Source of the DNA: Maea johnstoni
Lineage: Eukaryota; Annelida; Polychaeta; Spionida; Magelonidae
Assembly: GCA_963942565.1 (NCBI GenBank)
Contig: OZ012699.1
Location: forward strand, 32,240,017 to 32,304,016
DNA: 64,000 nt
Direction of reading: 5' to 3'
This document shows positions 47,384 through 58,683 of this stretch, piece after piece; positions within the stretch are counted from its first letter, which is position 1, and each line of letters starts with the position of its first letter. Made by a program: the position numbers and the translations under genes. The notes under the pieces were generated by a model. The model saw only the letters and a list, made by a program, of their open reading frames with translations, made no database searches and was not told the DNA's origin.

Positions 47384-50180
47384 AGGTCGTAACGAGCTTG
47401 TAGTATTACAAACTCGTTACGTGCTCAGGATGATTTTGTAACGAGCACGTTTTACGATCATCATATTCACATGTACGTTACGAGCTCGGGAATTTTTTTT
47501 CAGCACTCGTTACGATGACGCATTTCCAGAGTTGTGCTTGACTTTCTTCATATTTACTTCAATGTCAGATTGCTCTATTCTAGTAGCTGTTGGTAATGCT
47601 TTCACAGAGCACTTTCCTCCATAGCAATCATGAATAACTAACAGGTAATATGAAATGTGATGGGATGGAATGGAGATGATTTGATTAAGTACAGAAATAC
47701 ATGGATGATCTTCAGCAATGTTGTCTTCATGATTATGTAGATGAGCCATTTGAAGTCTGGCTGTTGTGATGATGTTGCTACTGTAAGCCTTCATGAAGAT
47801 GCCATGCTAGAAAAATGAAAAAAAAAAGTTGCTTTAGATTTGCTAAACTTTCAGTTTGAAGCATAGGAGTAAGTCTTTGATTAAGTTATATTTTGGTTGT
47901 AGACTTCATTTGATAATAGCCTAGGTGATAGCTGACACCCATTAGTTCTTAATTAATCTCTTAATTCAAGACTTCACTCATGTTGGACTAAACCACCCAC
48001 CCTATACCATTCAATCAAGGAATCATAATTATAATCCTATTGAGTGCATTGAACTGACCTCATTATTCTAATAACACTAATGTGGTAAGAATTGTAACTG
48101 TTATTTGTGTATGACCAATCAAATCTGACTGTGATAGGTAATTTATGTGTGTTACATACACAGTTATATAGGTGGTAAGGTGTTACATATCTACTAAATG
48201 ATATGCATGCTAGCTGAAGTTACTTTGTTTTTCATTCAAACTGATATGAATAATTAAACAGTTACATTTAACTATTTAAGAAGACATGATGAGTCTATAT
48301 TTAACATGTTTCCTAAAACCTTACCTTAGTTTCACCATTGTGAGTATATGTCACGTGCTGCCCTGCATGTACCGCTCCTCCATTTCTGCATATAATAGTG
48401 CGGAACTCAGCCACTTTTTGACCATTGACACCAACCTTGAAAGATTAATCATTAATAACTTTAGGTAGATAGCAAGATTAACCGATTGGTTAAAAAGCAA
48501 GTTATTTTTATCAATTGTCATTGAGGTATTTTTAATAGACCTATTTCCATGTTCCTATCTGCCATTTCTGTTCCTGTTCTTTCTTGATTACATCTCTTTC
48601 ACGGTGGAAATAATTGAGTTTTCTCTATTATCAATAATTTAATGTTGTTATGTTACAAAAATGCTCATACCAAACGAGCTTTCAATATGTTGTAGTTCTA
48701 TATTATTTGATCACTTGAAATGAATGCAGCATTTTGATTTCAAGATTGTGTGATTTGAAAGGCACATTATTGCAATACTCTACAGATACCCACCTGATAT
48801 TTCACTCGTTTGTTGTGGTCTCTTGAGGCATTTCTTACAGTGCCTGGTTTTTTGTCAGTCACCTGTGAGAGGCCCAGGTAGTTTGTGATTTGTTTAATTG
48901 CTGCAGTGTTGAGAACATTTCTTGATGCCTGCAGCCTGAAATGATGTAAACATGTCTGCTATTTAAGGTTATGCACTAATAGTACTTGAGTAATGTATTT
49001 CAACATATTTCTTCTAGTGATCTTTTATGACTTAAATTATGCACTTATTTTCATTTGACCAGTATGTTATCAAGGTATATATGTTGATTTGTATTGTAAC
49101 CATAGACCTAAAGTATCCTTTGCAAAGAGATGCAGTGTTGAAAAAGTGCATATGTAAAATATGTATCAACATTCAGGTTATCACTTAATTTCCAAATTAT
49201 CATTTTTTTACCTTAATGACATAAGTTTATCAACTTGTCAATAAATAGTATAGAGTAATATAGATAGACACTGTATTTTCCCTGAAATGCACACCTTAAA
49301 CAGTCAAATTCTTTTAATGAATAAACATGTCCACTTAATCATTCATAAACCAGAGATATCCTTTTTAGGTATCAATCCCCAGTTGCTACAAGCATGAAAG
49401 GAGTAATTTAATCATACCACTCAGTCCCATGCTTCAGGTATCTTCCCGACAATGTGTGGTGTAGCAGTTCTCTATTGACAAACTGCCTGGAGAGGTCCCT
49501 GCCTCTGGCCTGTTGGTTTTGAATAAAAAGGTGATTCCTTATCACACCATGATTCTTTTCAAAGGCATCTTCACACATGGCATCTAGGGGTCCATGCCTT
49601 TTAATAGAGTCTACCTGAAAAGTTAAAATAGAATGCTTGAAATAATAAAATGCAACAAATTGAAGGTTAATGCTAATATTAGTTTACTACAAGGCAGCAT
49701 TAGTCTGAAGCATATCATATTGTTAGGATGGATGTAACCGTAATACTATTAATCATTATATATATTGATTATAACTAGGCTATGTTTTACTTGAGATTTT
49801 TGAAAGGGGTAATGTCTGTTCATTGCAGCTGCCCAGCATGGCTGACCCCATTTTTAAATCCTGCATAAAAAGCAAAAAAAATGCTCAAAAAGCAAAAGAA
49901 ATTTACGAGCTCGTAACGTCATCCGTTTTAGAATATTTACGAGCACGTAAAGTTGTTAAATAATTACGACATCATTAAGAGTTCGAAAAGTCTAACTTTA
50001 CGATGACGATACGTACATGGAAATACGTCATCGTAACGAGTGCTGAAAAAAAATTCCCGAGCTCGTAACGTACATGTGAATACGATGATTGTAAAACATG
50101 CTCGTTACAAAATCATCCTGAGCTCGTAACTAGTTTGTAATACTACGAGCTCGTTACGACCTATGGCATTCCTGCCTGTG
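47366..50180 (-). mobile_element. 2.8-kb TIR element with TTACGAGCTCGTAA palindromes and a spliced gene
   Basis: Ends CACAGGCAGGAATGCCATAG and its exact complement, flanked by TA (47364-47365, 50181-50182). The inverted repeats run about 155 bp and contain many near-palindromes of the type TTACGAGCTCGTAA; the right side has an expanded set (49900-50160). Inside is the four-exon gene at 49614-47510. CAC ends, subterminal repeats and a 2-bp duplication fit the CMC (CACTA/Mirage/Chapaev) group better than Tc1; this is inference. Its 5' coding part is missing, so it looks like an internally deleted copy. Confidence 0.75.
47510..49614 (-). CDS. C-terminal exons of a Tnp2/CACTA-like transposase gene (inside TIR element)
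   Basis: Four exons with GT/AG borders: 49614-49418 (VDSIKRHGPLDAMCEDAFEK, GVIRNHLFIQNQQARG), 48935-48794 (NVLNTAAIKQITNYLGLSQ), 48435-48325 (VAEFRTIICRNGGAVHAGQH) and 47806-47510 (LNQIISIPSHHIS, LLVIHDCYGGKCSVKALP). All junctions keep frame with no internal stop, giving 249 residues. The stop TAA (47512-47510) is supplied by the TIR. It is homologous to 4891-8073 with identical intron phases. No start codon or N-terminal domain is present, because the 5' part lies outside the element or was deleted. Similarity of the HGP..FEKNHG block to the region after Tnp2 is inference. Role, if expressed, is unknown. Confidence 0.65.
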
Positions 50181-50638
50181 TATATTATTTTTTTTCCGAA
50201 AAAAAAGTTTACCATAACCAAGCACCTGTGCGCAAGAGTCAGGTCCTAAACTCCAAAGGAACCCCTGGGGATTACGTAAAAAAATGACATAATGCATACA
50301 TAATTAAAATTTATTCTCCTTATCCATGTGTCAAGGAACAATGTTCGATCATTTTTTAGGTAACAGGCACAACGGCATTTATAATTTAAATTTTCAAAAA
50401 AAGTCATGTGACCTGAAAGATGAAAGGCACAGTATCATTTACACACCATGGATGGTGTGAGACCATAAGAGAATTCCCATTCTTCCACAAATAAATATAT
50501 GTCCAATATTCCTGATATTTATCATGTATGTTTTATGTATATATATGAATCACATTTCTAAAAATTAGGAATGAAATATTTATAAAACGAAAGGTATTTT
50601 CCTTTGAATCCTATTGTTTGAGAAATTATTTCATTATT

Positions 50639-50926
50639 TCAAAAGCTGCATGCTTCTGCTGGTATGTCAACATGAAAAATTGCATCAGCAACACACTTTT
50701 TGTGTTTTGGTTTGACACACATGTATCGTAATATTCTATAAGACAACATGCAGCAAAATCTCAGATGATCGAACTTGAATATAAAGGAGTTAAAGGAGGA
50801 AAACAATTGAAATTGTTCTATTGGTTCCAAAAGAATTTCTGTGTGTTTTTCAACTAAACTCTTCACCTTTGTTGGGATAGTAGTCTTCCCAGCTCCGGCA
50901 ATTCCTTCCACCGCAGTTATCTCCAT
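50639..50926 (-). pseudogene. Deoxynucleoside-kinase-like P-loop relic
   Basis: Minus strand, Met at 50926: MEITAVEGIAGAGKTTIP contains a P-loop (GxxGxGKT), and LLEPIEQFQ resembles the EPVxxW motif that follows the P-loop in deoxynucleoside kinases, which phosphorylate salvage nucleosides. Near the end, VADAIFHVDIPAEAC recalls the PPExC stretch of the same family. The whole frame is only 95 residues against about 200-260 for the family, so most of the middle and the lid are gone. Origin (host retrocopy, viral or element-borne) cannot be told. A thymidylate-kinase-like origin is the main alternative. Confidence 0.4.
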
Positions 50927-51423
50927 AATTTAGGTAAGTTCTCTGATGGGTAAAGTATGTATCCGGAGATGCATCTGTTCCTAATGATATTGTATACACT
51001 TAAGCAACTTTCACACCAACTGGCGATGCACTGGTGCTGTCTTCACGACTGCTAATTCATCAAAAATCGCCAGTACATCGCCAGAACATCGCCAAATGAT
51101 TTGATTGACGACTAATTGACGCCCAAGTAGCAACATATAAACGTACATATGACGATGTGCTACCAACTCGCTGACGATCGCTGACAACTTTATGACGATG
51201 CACTGATAACCACTGGCATCTTCGTGGTGAATTTGTGAAGACAAATTGGCAACATTGCGCTGTGTTGATGACGTTGCGGCGACCGAGTTGTCACGTGATG
51301 AAAGAGGTATATAAGGAGAGCAAAACTTGTCCCTCTATCATAATAATTGATATATAGCACTCACCCAAGTGCCATCTTTGTAGAATATTCACCCCTGATG
51401 ATAATATGTTGAAAATGGAGGTA

Positions 51424-51531
51424 TCCCAGGGAGCACTGGATGTACAATGTACGCACATTGTACTTACAGTTCGTACAATGTACGTACAATAGACGTACAC
51501 ACTGTCATACACACTTTTCTGCCCCGTGGGA
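51424..51531. repeat. GTACGTAC palindrome MITE copy 3
   Basis: TCCCAGGGAGCACTGGATG at the left, CCCCGTGGGA at the right, with AATGTACGYAC/ATTGTACTTAC palindromes between. More diverged than copies 1 and 2. A CR1-like LINE tail (ATAATTGATATATAGCACTC) lies just upstream at 51340. Confidence 0.65.
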
Positions 51532-51539
51532 CCTAATTG

Positions 51540-53150
51540 GATTGAGTCTATATGATTGATGGCTTAAAGTGTATTTCCTTTCATATAAGCTGGCATGTAT
51601 TTCAGGGTTAAGTGCCCCTTTAATGAATTCTTTAGAGTTATATACATACTCTTCATTATTTTGATTTGGTGTACAGGGCAAATTACACCATTGGGATATG
51701 TTGGGTTAAAAATGTGTAGTGCTATGTGGTATATGTCAATTGTCCCAAACACAAATCCATTCCCAGTGCCTGGCTCTTAACACTTCAGTCAGTGCACAGT
51801 TTCTCTGTTCAAGTTGGGAAATGCACGACTCTCAGTACTGTGTGCAGCATCATAAAAATATAAAAGAGAAACCCATTCATGCTTCAGGGACCTAGAAACT
51901 ATGACTATTTTGGAAATATCATCCTGACAAAAGAAGTAAGGATGTAATAAAAGGACTGACAGGAATCTTAGTGACAAAATATCATTTTATTCAATTTCAA
52001 ATCTGAACATACATCCAGAAGAAAGGAATTTAGAAGCGCAATGGCTGCACAACATAGGGCCTTGATGGATTAATTGTCAAGAATTTCAAATTTGCTTCAT
52101 ATAAGAGTATCTTGATGACAGGAAGTAAAACAATATATATAGTAAGCCCTGTCTAGACACTATTCTCTTGAGGGCTGGTTCCCTGACTTACAGGTGTTGC
52201 AATTCCACTAAGTGATTAACACACCTGAATTTCAAAGCAATTAAAACATAATAGTTTCTATCCACCAAAGCAAATCAAATGTAAGAGCCATAGACTGATT
52301 TAAATGAATAAGGCAGGCTACATATATTCTAAAAGTCTTTGAATTTGAATTTCGTTTATTTTTAGTCTGATTTTTGTTCACTTTCATAAGCCATCACTGA
52401 GCAGTGCAGAGGAGAACAAACTTGTGGGAGGTCTTATTTTGAAGGCTGCATGTATAAGTTTATTTTGAACCTAAATCATCTTGATGGTGCATTTGCCCTT
52501 TAAGCAGCACAGACTGCTACTTTCATGGTAAACGGCCTTTTAATCAAAAAACATTGTAAGACTAGAAATCAGGGTCACTGTGAGTTTACATGTATGATGA
52601 AAGTCCTGCAAGACATATTCTTTCGCTGTTTTGACTTTTATATGTATCAAATGAGGTCCCCAATGCAATAACATACACACTTGCATTTGACAGACTGAGT
52701 CTGTCATATGCATATAACGGATTTGCATATAACGGACCAATTTTCCTGGTCCCACTGAGTCTGTTATATCCGAGTTCACCAGTATATTCAGGATCACAAT
52801 TTTGACTGCCTGTATAAATATCACTCAGAAAGTATCAGTCAAAAGAATTGAAACACACTGTTAAAGCCTGGCAAGCTCAGGAAAAGTAGAAATTATATAT
52901 TGTATGTCTTTATAAAAGCATGTCGCATAGTACCTCAACTTAAATAGTCAAAGTATAGTATGCTGATAGACTATATATGAGGGAAATCACTGAATATTAA
53001 TATCATTGATACTGATTTATCAGTTTCCATTTGCTATGGGTTTAGTGTGTTTGTCAGTTTCCAAAAGTGTCCTTTTCCAAATATCTGAAGCAATTTAGGA
53101 GAATATTAAAAATGTATGTACTTTCAGGTTCACCCGACACTTTCGCCTAT
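51540..53150. other. No gene seen
   Basis: AT-rich sequence without motifs. At 52708-52775 there are short repeats of CATATAACGGA around CCAATTTTCCTGGTCCCA, which look like part of a small dispersed repeat. Confidence 0.4.
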
Positions 53151-53152
53151 TT

Positions 53153-53389
53153 AGTAAAATGTAAAATGTAAATGTAATCTTTATTTTAAGTCGGTATATA
53201 AATTACGAGAAACACGAGCTACTAAGGCTCTTGGCCGACTGGACCGACGGCTTACAGTGCCCTCCGAAGCACTGGAAAGCAGCAAGGATATAAATTTTCT
53301 TTTTCTGCGCCCCCACCAGGATTTGAACCGCGGATCGTCTGCACCGAAGGCAAGCATGTTAACCACTTGACCAACGCAACTGCTATATA
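53153..53389 (-). mobile_element. tRNA-derived SINE
   Basis: Minus strand. Polymerase III box A TGGTCAAGTGGTTAA (53373-53359) and box B GGTTCAAATCC (53329-53319) lie 30 bases apart in a tRNA-like head that starts near 53389. A ~110-bp body follows, then a 3' tail built from ACATTTT/TACATTT repeats (53187-53154). The head keeps a good internal promoter. A LINE partner cannot be named from the tail. Confidence 0.75.
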
Positions 53390-53429
53390 AATAATTAGTG
53401 CATTATGGTTTGGAAAAGCAAAACCAAAT

Positions 53430-55021
53430 ATGGACATTTTCTTGCGTCCAATTGCAGAAGAGCTGGTTAATCTCTACCATGTTGGCCTGAACATATGTAA
53501 TCAGGGAAAGCAATTACTTCTACGCGTCCAGCTACTGTCAGGAGTTTTTGATGCACCTGCAAGAGCAGCCATTCAAGATTTTGTTCAATTCAATGGTTAC
53601 TTTGGATGTGGCACCTGCCTAGCAGAAGGGAAATCTTTAACAACAACGCGAGGTGGTCATAAAATAGTTTTCACTTTCAATGTCGATGACAGTTGCCAGT
53701 CAAAAGGTTTTGAGAAAGTAAGAACTCACACGACACTGTACAGCATGCTGAAGTGGCTGAGATAACACAGAAAAAACAATATGGCGTTAAAGGCGTGTCA
53801 TGGTTGACCCATTGCCCTAACTTTGACATCATTAGAGGTAATACCATTGATTATATGCACACCATATGTCTTGGTGTGACCAAAATGTTGATGAATCTTT
53901 GGCTGTCAACTACATTTAAACATGCACCCTTCTCGTGGCATCATCAGTTCAAGAATTAGACTTACATATTCAGAAACTTACACCAACCAATCAAATACCA
54001 GGTTGCCAAGGTCCCTGACTGATCTAGGTCATTGGAAGGCCTCAGAGTTCAGGACATTTTTACTTTTCTACTCTATACCGATCCTGTATGGATTCCTGCC
54101 AGAGTTGTATCTTAGTCATCTAGCAAGTCTTGTATGTAGAATGTTTATTCTGTTACAAGATTCCATTTCAGAGAGCGATTTTCAAGACAGCAAGCAAGGC
54201 ACTCCTTCATTTCTGTGCAATATTCGGAGATATATATGATGAGTCATATGAAACGATTAACATGCACAGCGTGCTCCATCTGTGTCAAAAAGTGGAAGAC
54301 CTTGGTACAATGTGGGCACACTCATGCTTCTTTTACGAAGATTTGAATGGTGACTTTCAAGGTCTTTTTCACGGTACTCAAAGTGTTATGAACCAAATTT
54401 GCAATGCTGTACGTATCACTGCAAAGACGTTTGCCAGAATTAGCTCATGGCTTGATACCAGGTTCTGCAAAGGCAGCACTGTATCATAAAATGACTTCTC
54501 ACCATAAATTGAAAAGTGACATGGAGAATATTGGGGAACAACTGTACACAATAGGACATTTTCATTGGTGGAGACCAGACGAATCTCTATTCAGACAGAT
54601 TCAGGGAATGTTTCCAGATGTCACTGACATATGGAAATTTGAATGTGTGTTTTACAAGAACCAAGTATTTCATTGCGAAATTTATTCACGTGCGAAGCGG
54701 CGCAACAGTTACACAGCCATGATGTACATAGATGATAAGCCATGTCCTGTAACAATCAATTATTACTTAAAATGCAATACAGGACAAACTTGTGTTAACC
54801 TGGCTGTGGTACAAAAGTTAACAGAAACACCTAGTGTTCAGATAAATCTGAAACATATAATACCTGTAACTCTTGATGCTACTAGGAAATATGTAGTTCC
54901 TTTGCATTGCCTTATTGAGCAGCTCGTCTACCTTAAAAATTGCAATTTTGGATGTATTTGTAGGTTCCCAAACAATAGAACGGGAATAAATCACTTGGTT
55001 CATGATAGGTTATACGAGTAA
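53430..55021 (+). pseudogene. Tnp2/CACTA-like transposase, most complete copy
   Basis: Met at 53430 begins MDIFLRPIAEELVNLYHVGL, then LRVQLLSGVFDAPARAAIQD, FVQFNGYFGCGTCLAEGKSL, VKGVSWLTHCPNFDIIRGN, TIDYMHTICLGVTKMLMNLW, PRSLTDLGHWKASEFRTFLL, INMHSVLHLCQKVEDLGTMW, SCFFYEDLNGDFQGLFHGTQ, and a C-terminal part with VFHCEIYSRAKRRNSYTAM. This block order is that of Tnp2-type En/Spm transposases found in animals. Frame changes near 53755, 53955, 54170 and 54470 (about four) make it a pseudogene. The N-terminal part of the protein is missing. It lies on the plus strand between the ends of the TTA-flanked element. Confidence 0.82.
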
Positions 55022-55179
55022 TCCAAAATCTGACTTACACTCAAATAAATTTGAGTGAATTACCACCTAGTAATATGGCCTACAGCTTATTAAGGAATGT
55101 ATATCCCCTCAATTATCCAATAACTGCCATTTCATGCCTCTTTCACAAATCTTGCAATTTGTTCATTTTTATTATTGAT

Positions 55180-55470
55180 ATTTTTTTTGATTTAATCATT
55201 ATTGTTATTATTTTTATTATTATTAATATTATTATTATTATTATCATTATTATATTTGAACTAATGAAATGCTATAAAACTGTATTTCCAATACGGGAAG
55301 ATTGCAAAGATCAGGGGTTGAAATATGTGTGTTTTCCTGGACATATGGGGCCATATTCATGTGTCTTACACAACTCTTGCAATTTGTATATTTTTATTAT
55401 TCATATTGTTACTGTTTTTTCTATTATTATTACAATCATTATTATTATCATTATTGTATTTATTATGGAT
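55180..55470. repeat. (ATT)n tracts in a short direct duplication
   Basis: TCTTGCAATTTGTTCATTTT then (ATT)n at 55152-55258 is repeated as TCTTGCAATTTGTATATTTT then (ATT)n at 55375-55470, about 225 bp apart. The repeated unit includes GTGTTTTCCTGGACATATGGG, found at 55328 and 55513. The hydrophobic open frame here is a by-product. Confidence 0.7.
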
Positions 55471-55559
55471 CAGAGGTACCATACCAATTAAGTCTTGTAG
55501 TCCATATTGATTGTGTTTTCCTGGACATATGGGTGGCAGTGGTTGTGTCATTATAGAGA

Positions 55560-56700
55560 CTCTGACTGAATTTTCAGAATTTATTCATTCAATAGAATGC
55601 CACTTCCAAGACTTGCCAGAATTTTAAGAATAAGAGAAACCTTTATCACTTAAAGGGCCTTTGAGTATATTTCAAAACCAAATATATGGTATATCAAAGA
55701 CAGTGTGTTGTTAGACTGTTAAAGATATTATATATTTCCATTTATTTTATATCTACTGAATTTCAGTGTCCTGTTGGGTACTCTTTTTGATCACATTCTT
55801 TAATATTATACATTTCGTAAAAGACAAGTTTCGAGGGCTTGGCACATGGAAAAAATTAAAAGTACACTTTACATTTGTTATGGCTATGTTTGCTTCTGCC
55901 AGAACCCTTAATTTGTTGATTATTTATTCTATACCCTGAAAATCAGTGGCTTTTCTTAAGAGTTTTAAAATCCCAAAACTAGACTTGAAAACCATCAGGG
56001 ACAGTGTTCCTTAGATTGACAGTACTAGCCAGGACCAATTGCATTACCTGACTGATTTAATATTAGTTCCCCAGATTCACTTCTTGCAATGGTAATAGCA
56101 AAATAAATAAATAAGTCATATGATCGATGTTATTTGGGCGCACTCCTAGCCTTGTAGTTGCAGCTTCTGGCTGAAGCCAAGCTTGTGCAATTAATGTGTT
56201 AGAATCTAACTTCAAAATGGCTGCCCCCAGATACATGGCAAAACATGACTTTAAACAGCAATAAACTTGTAATATGGAGGTGGGTAGTTGTGGGATCTTG
56301 GATATGAGTAGAGTATACCTGACACTATTTGGGCCCATGTTTTATTCATGGTGAAATTTGTCCTTTAAATTTGTAAAAGTACCAACACCAGTTCTTATAC
56401 AGCTGGTGAAGCTGTTGGTAAATGCCATTGATGTAAGGAATTTTTATAAAGTTTTCGGACAATCAAAAATTCCTAATTGGTTTGTTCTCAATCGTATGGA
56501 TAAATAATAATCATGATTAGGTACTTCAGGTTAAGGTATTCGGTATATAGGCTTGTATCCACCGAAGTGCTCACATGACCTTCCTCCCCTAGAAGACCTG
56601 TACACACTGAAACCAGTTCAATCCAACGTTGGAAATTCCTGAGCAGCTGGCAGCATATAGCGCACAACCTCTAAGCACTGCCTTATTAATGCTAGGTACC
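55560..56700. other. No gene seen
   Basis: AT-rich spacer between the Tnp2-like relic and the MADF-like ORF. No long open frames with motifs and no repeat structure were seen. Confidence 0.4.
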
Positions 56701-56799
56701 CATTTTGCATCAGGGTAGACTGAGGCAATATGGAATAAACTGTCTTGCCCAAACATATATCATCCAACTCAGTAAAAAAACAAAAAAATCGCACAAAAA

Positions 56800-57376
56800 T
56801 CTTGTTTCTTGGTCCCGGCTCAGTTGAACTGGGACCAATCTAAGCCACATAGACAGCTTCTCACTGTAATTGCCATGGCAACAGGCTATAATACCTGTTC
56901 TAGGAGGTTCCATTGCTGCGGCTCTTTGGTACATAATCCTCTTCTTCTTAACAGTTTCCTTATAGCTGCGGAGAATGGCCCTATACCATTCCGCCAATTC
57001 TACTTCTTCCTCGTCCGTGAAGGGCTGTGTGAGGTCAGGTGGCTCAGTGCTGCCACTTTTAACAGCGTCCTCTTCTCCTTCCTCATCTACATGCAGTGAG
57101 GGTGTAGGGGGTGCCGCGGGGGGGGGGGGGGGGGGGGGGTTGGTTGGTTTCCTTCTGTCTGCCCTCATGTCCTGAAGTAAGTGAAGATGATGCTGCATGT
57201 AAACTACTACTAGCACTACTAGTACTAGTAGTGCTACTTGACAGTGGTGTTGATGTTGCTGCTGCAGTTCCCTTGTCTTTTGCGGCCGCCATTGAGACAT
57301 CTGGATCCTCGGAGGTGTCAGTAGTAGCTGTAGGAGTGGTATTTTCAGCCTCCGAAGATTTGGCATGGCTGCTACA
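56800..57376 (-). pseudogene. MADF/Myb-SANT-like ORF, copy 1
   Basis: Minus strand. A Ser/Thr/Ala-rich N-terminus (MAAAKDKGTAAATSTPLSSS from 57292) leads into a Pro run, then HVDEEGEEDAVKSGSTEPPD, FTDEEEVELAEWYRA, ILRSYKETVKKKRIMYQRA. The last part matches a MADF-type DNA-binding domain (LAEWxxxxPxxYD...YKxxxxKxxxW). The N-terminal and domain parts are in different frames either side of a ~23-base G run (57117-57139). Compared with copy 2 it lacks 21 bases (residues NPIFYDR). Such proteins accompany PIF/Harbinger transposases and help DNA binding. Confidence 0.6.
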
Positions 57377-57399
57377 CGTGGTTCAATCATGAAGTGAAA

Positions 57400-57665
57400 C
57401 GCACATGAATTTCCATCTAGGAAAAATAATTTCCACCACGTCGCCAGTAGTTTTCACCGCATCGCAAAGCATCATGAAAGCATCTCCAAGAGTTGCCAGT
57501 GTATTGTCAACAGTTCGCCAACAAAAACACTGACGATCTCTTAATGACGCATTGGCAAGCTGCTGGAATAGCTTGGCGATGTAATGGCAATGTACTGACG
57601 ATGTCTGGCGATGCATTGGCAAGCTGCTGGAATAGCTTGGTGATGTAATGGCAATGGGTGAGTTC
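57400..57665. repeat. TCGCCA-rich subterminal block, copy 1
   Basis: Same sequence as 58684-58905 with few differences (CACGTCGCCAGTAGTTTTCA, AACAGTTCGCCAACAAAAAC). It includes a local duplication of GATGCATTGGCAAGCTGCTG. It stops short of the element's true end. Confidence 0.75.
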
Positions 57666-58080
57666 AAGTTTTGTGTGGGTGTTAACGCGAAAATGTAACA
57701 CCAACCGTTGCTTTAACCTGTACGCGGAACATGTCCTGTTAACATTACAAGCCTTAACATCCTGTAAATAGAATCTGTTAACATTATCTGAAATGTGTGT
57801 TAGCATGAACAATAGTTAAAAGGAAACACAGCATTTACTATCCCTAGAGTTTGATGTATTGCAATATCTTAAATCTACCACAAATGATTTATAAATCATT
57901 CAGATCATGACAGAAATTGGGATGAGTATTAAATATGGTAAAGCCCAAAATTACCTGTCTGACTGAGATTTAGAGCTGTGGTTTTAATTACTCAGAGAAT
58001 TTCCAACATCAACAATGCAAAAATAAAGAAAAGTGTTAAAAAGGAATATTATATTTTCAGTTTTGGAGATCTCAAAAATC

Positions 58081-58660
58081 TCACTTTTGCATTCTTATAT
58101 TCTTTATTATCTTCAGCTTCTCACTGTTATTGCCATGGCCACAGGCTATAATACCTGTTCTAGGAGCTTTCATTGCTGCGGCTCTCTGGTCCATAATCCT
58201 CTCCTCCTTAACAGTTTCCTTATAGCTGGGGAGAATACGGTCATAAAAAATAGGATTGGCCCTATACCATTCTGCCAATTCTACTTCTTCCTCGTCCGTG
58301 AAGGGCTGTGTGAGGTCAGGTGGCTCAGTGCTGCCACTTTTAACAGCATCTTCTTCTCCTTCCTCATCTACATGCGGTGAGGGTGTAGGGGGTGCCGAGG
58401 GTGGGGGGGGGGGGGGGGGGGTTGGTTGGTTTCCTTCTGTCTGCCCTCATGTCCTGAAGTAAGTGAAGATGATGCTGCATGTAAACTACTACTAGCACTA
58501 CTAGTACTAGTAGTGCTACTTGACAGTGGTGTTGATGTTGCTGCTGCAGTTCCCTTGTCTTTTGCGGCCGCCATTGAGACATCTGGATCCTCGGAGGTGT
58601 CAGTAGTAGCTGTAGGAGTGGTATTTTCAGCCTCCGAAGATTTGGCATGGCTGCTACACG
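58081..58660 (-). pseudogene. MADF/Myb-SANT-like ORF, copy 2
   Basis: Minus strand. Near-identical to 56800-57376: the same Ser/Thr/Ala-rich start (from 58574), Pro run at the G tract (58401-58420), then AEWYRANPIFYDRILPSYKE and TVKEERIMDQRAAAM. The MADF domain is complete here. The frame again changes at the G homopolymer, whose length differs between copies. It is followed (higher coordinates) by the TCGCCA block that ends at the TIR. Confidence 0.65.
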
Positions 58661-58683
58661 TGGTTCAATCATGAAGTGAAACG

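Noticed and set aside
55051-55556. Isoleucine-rich membrane-like frames
   Set aside because: (ATT)n tracts. Hydrophobicity follows from base composition.
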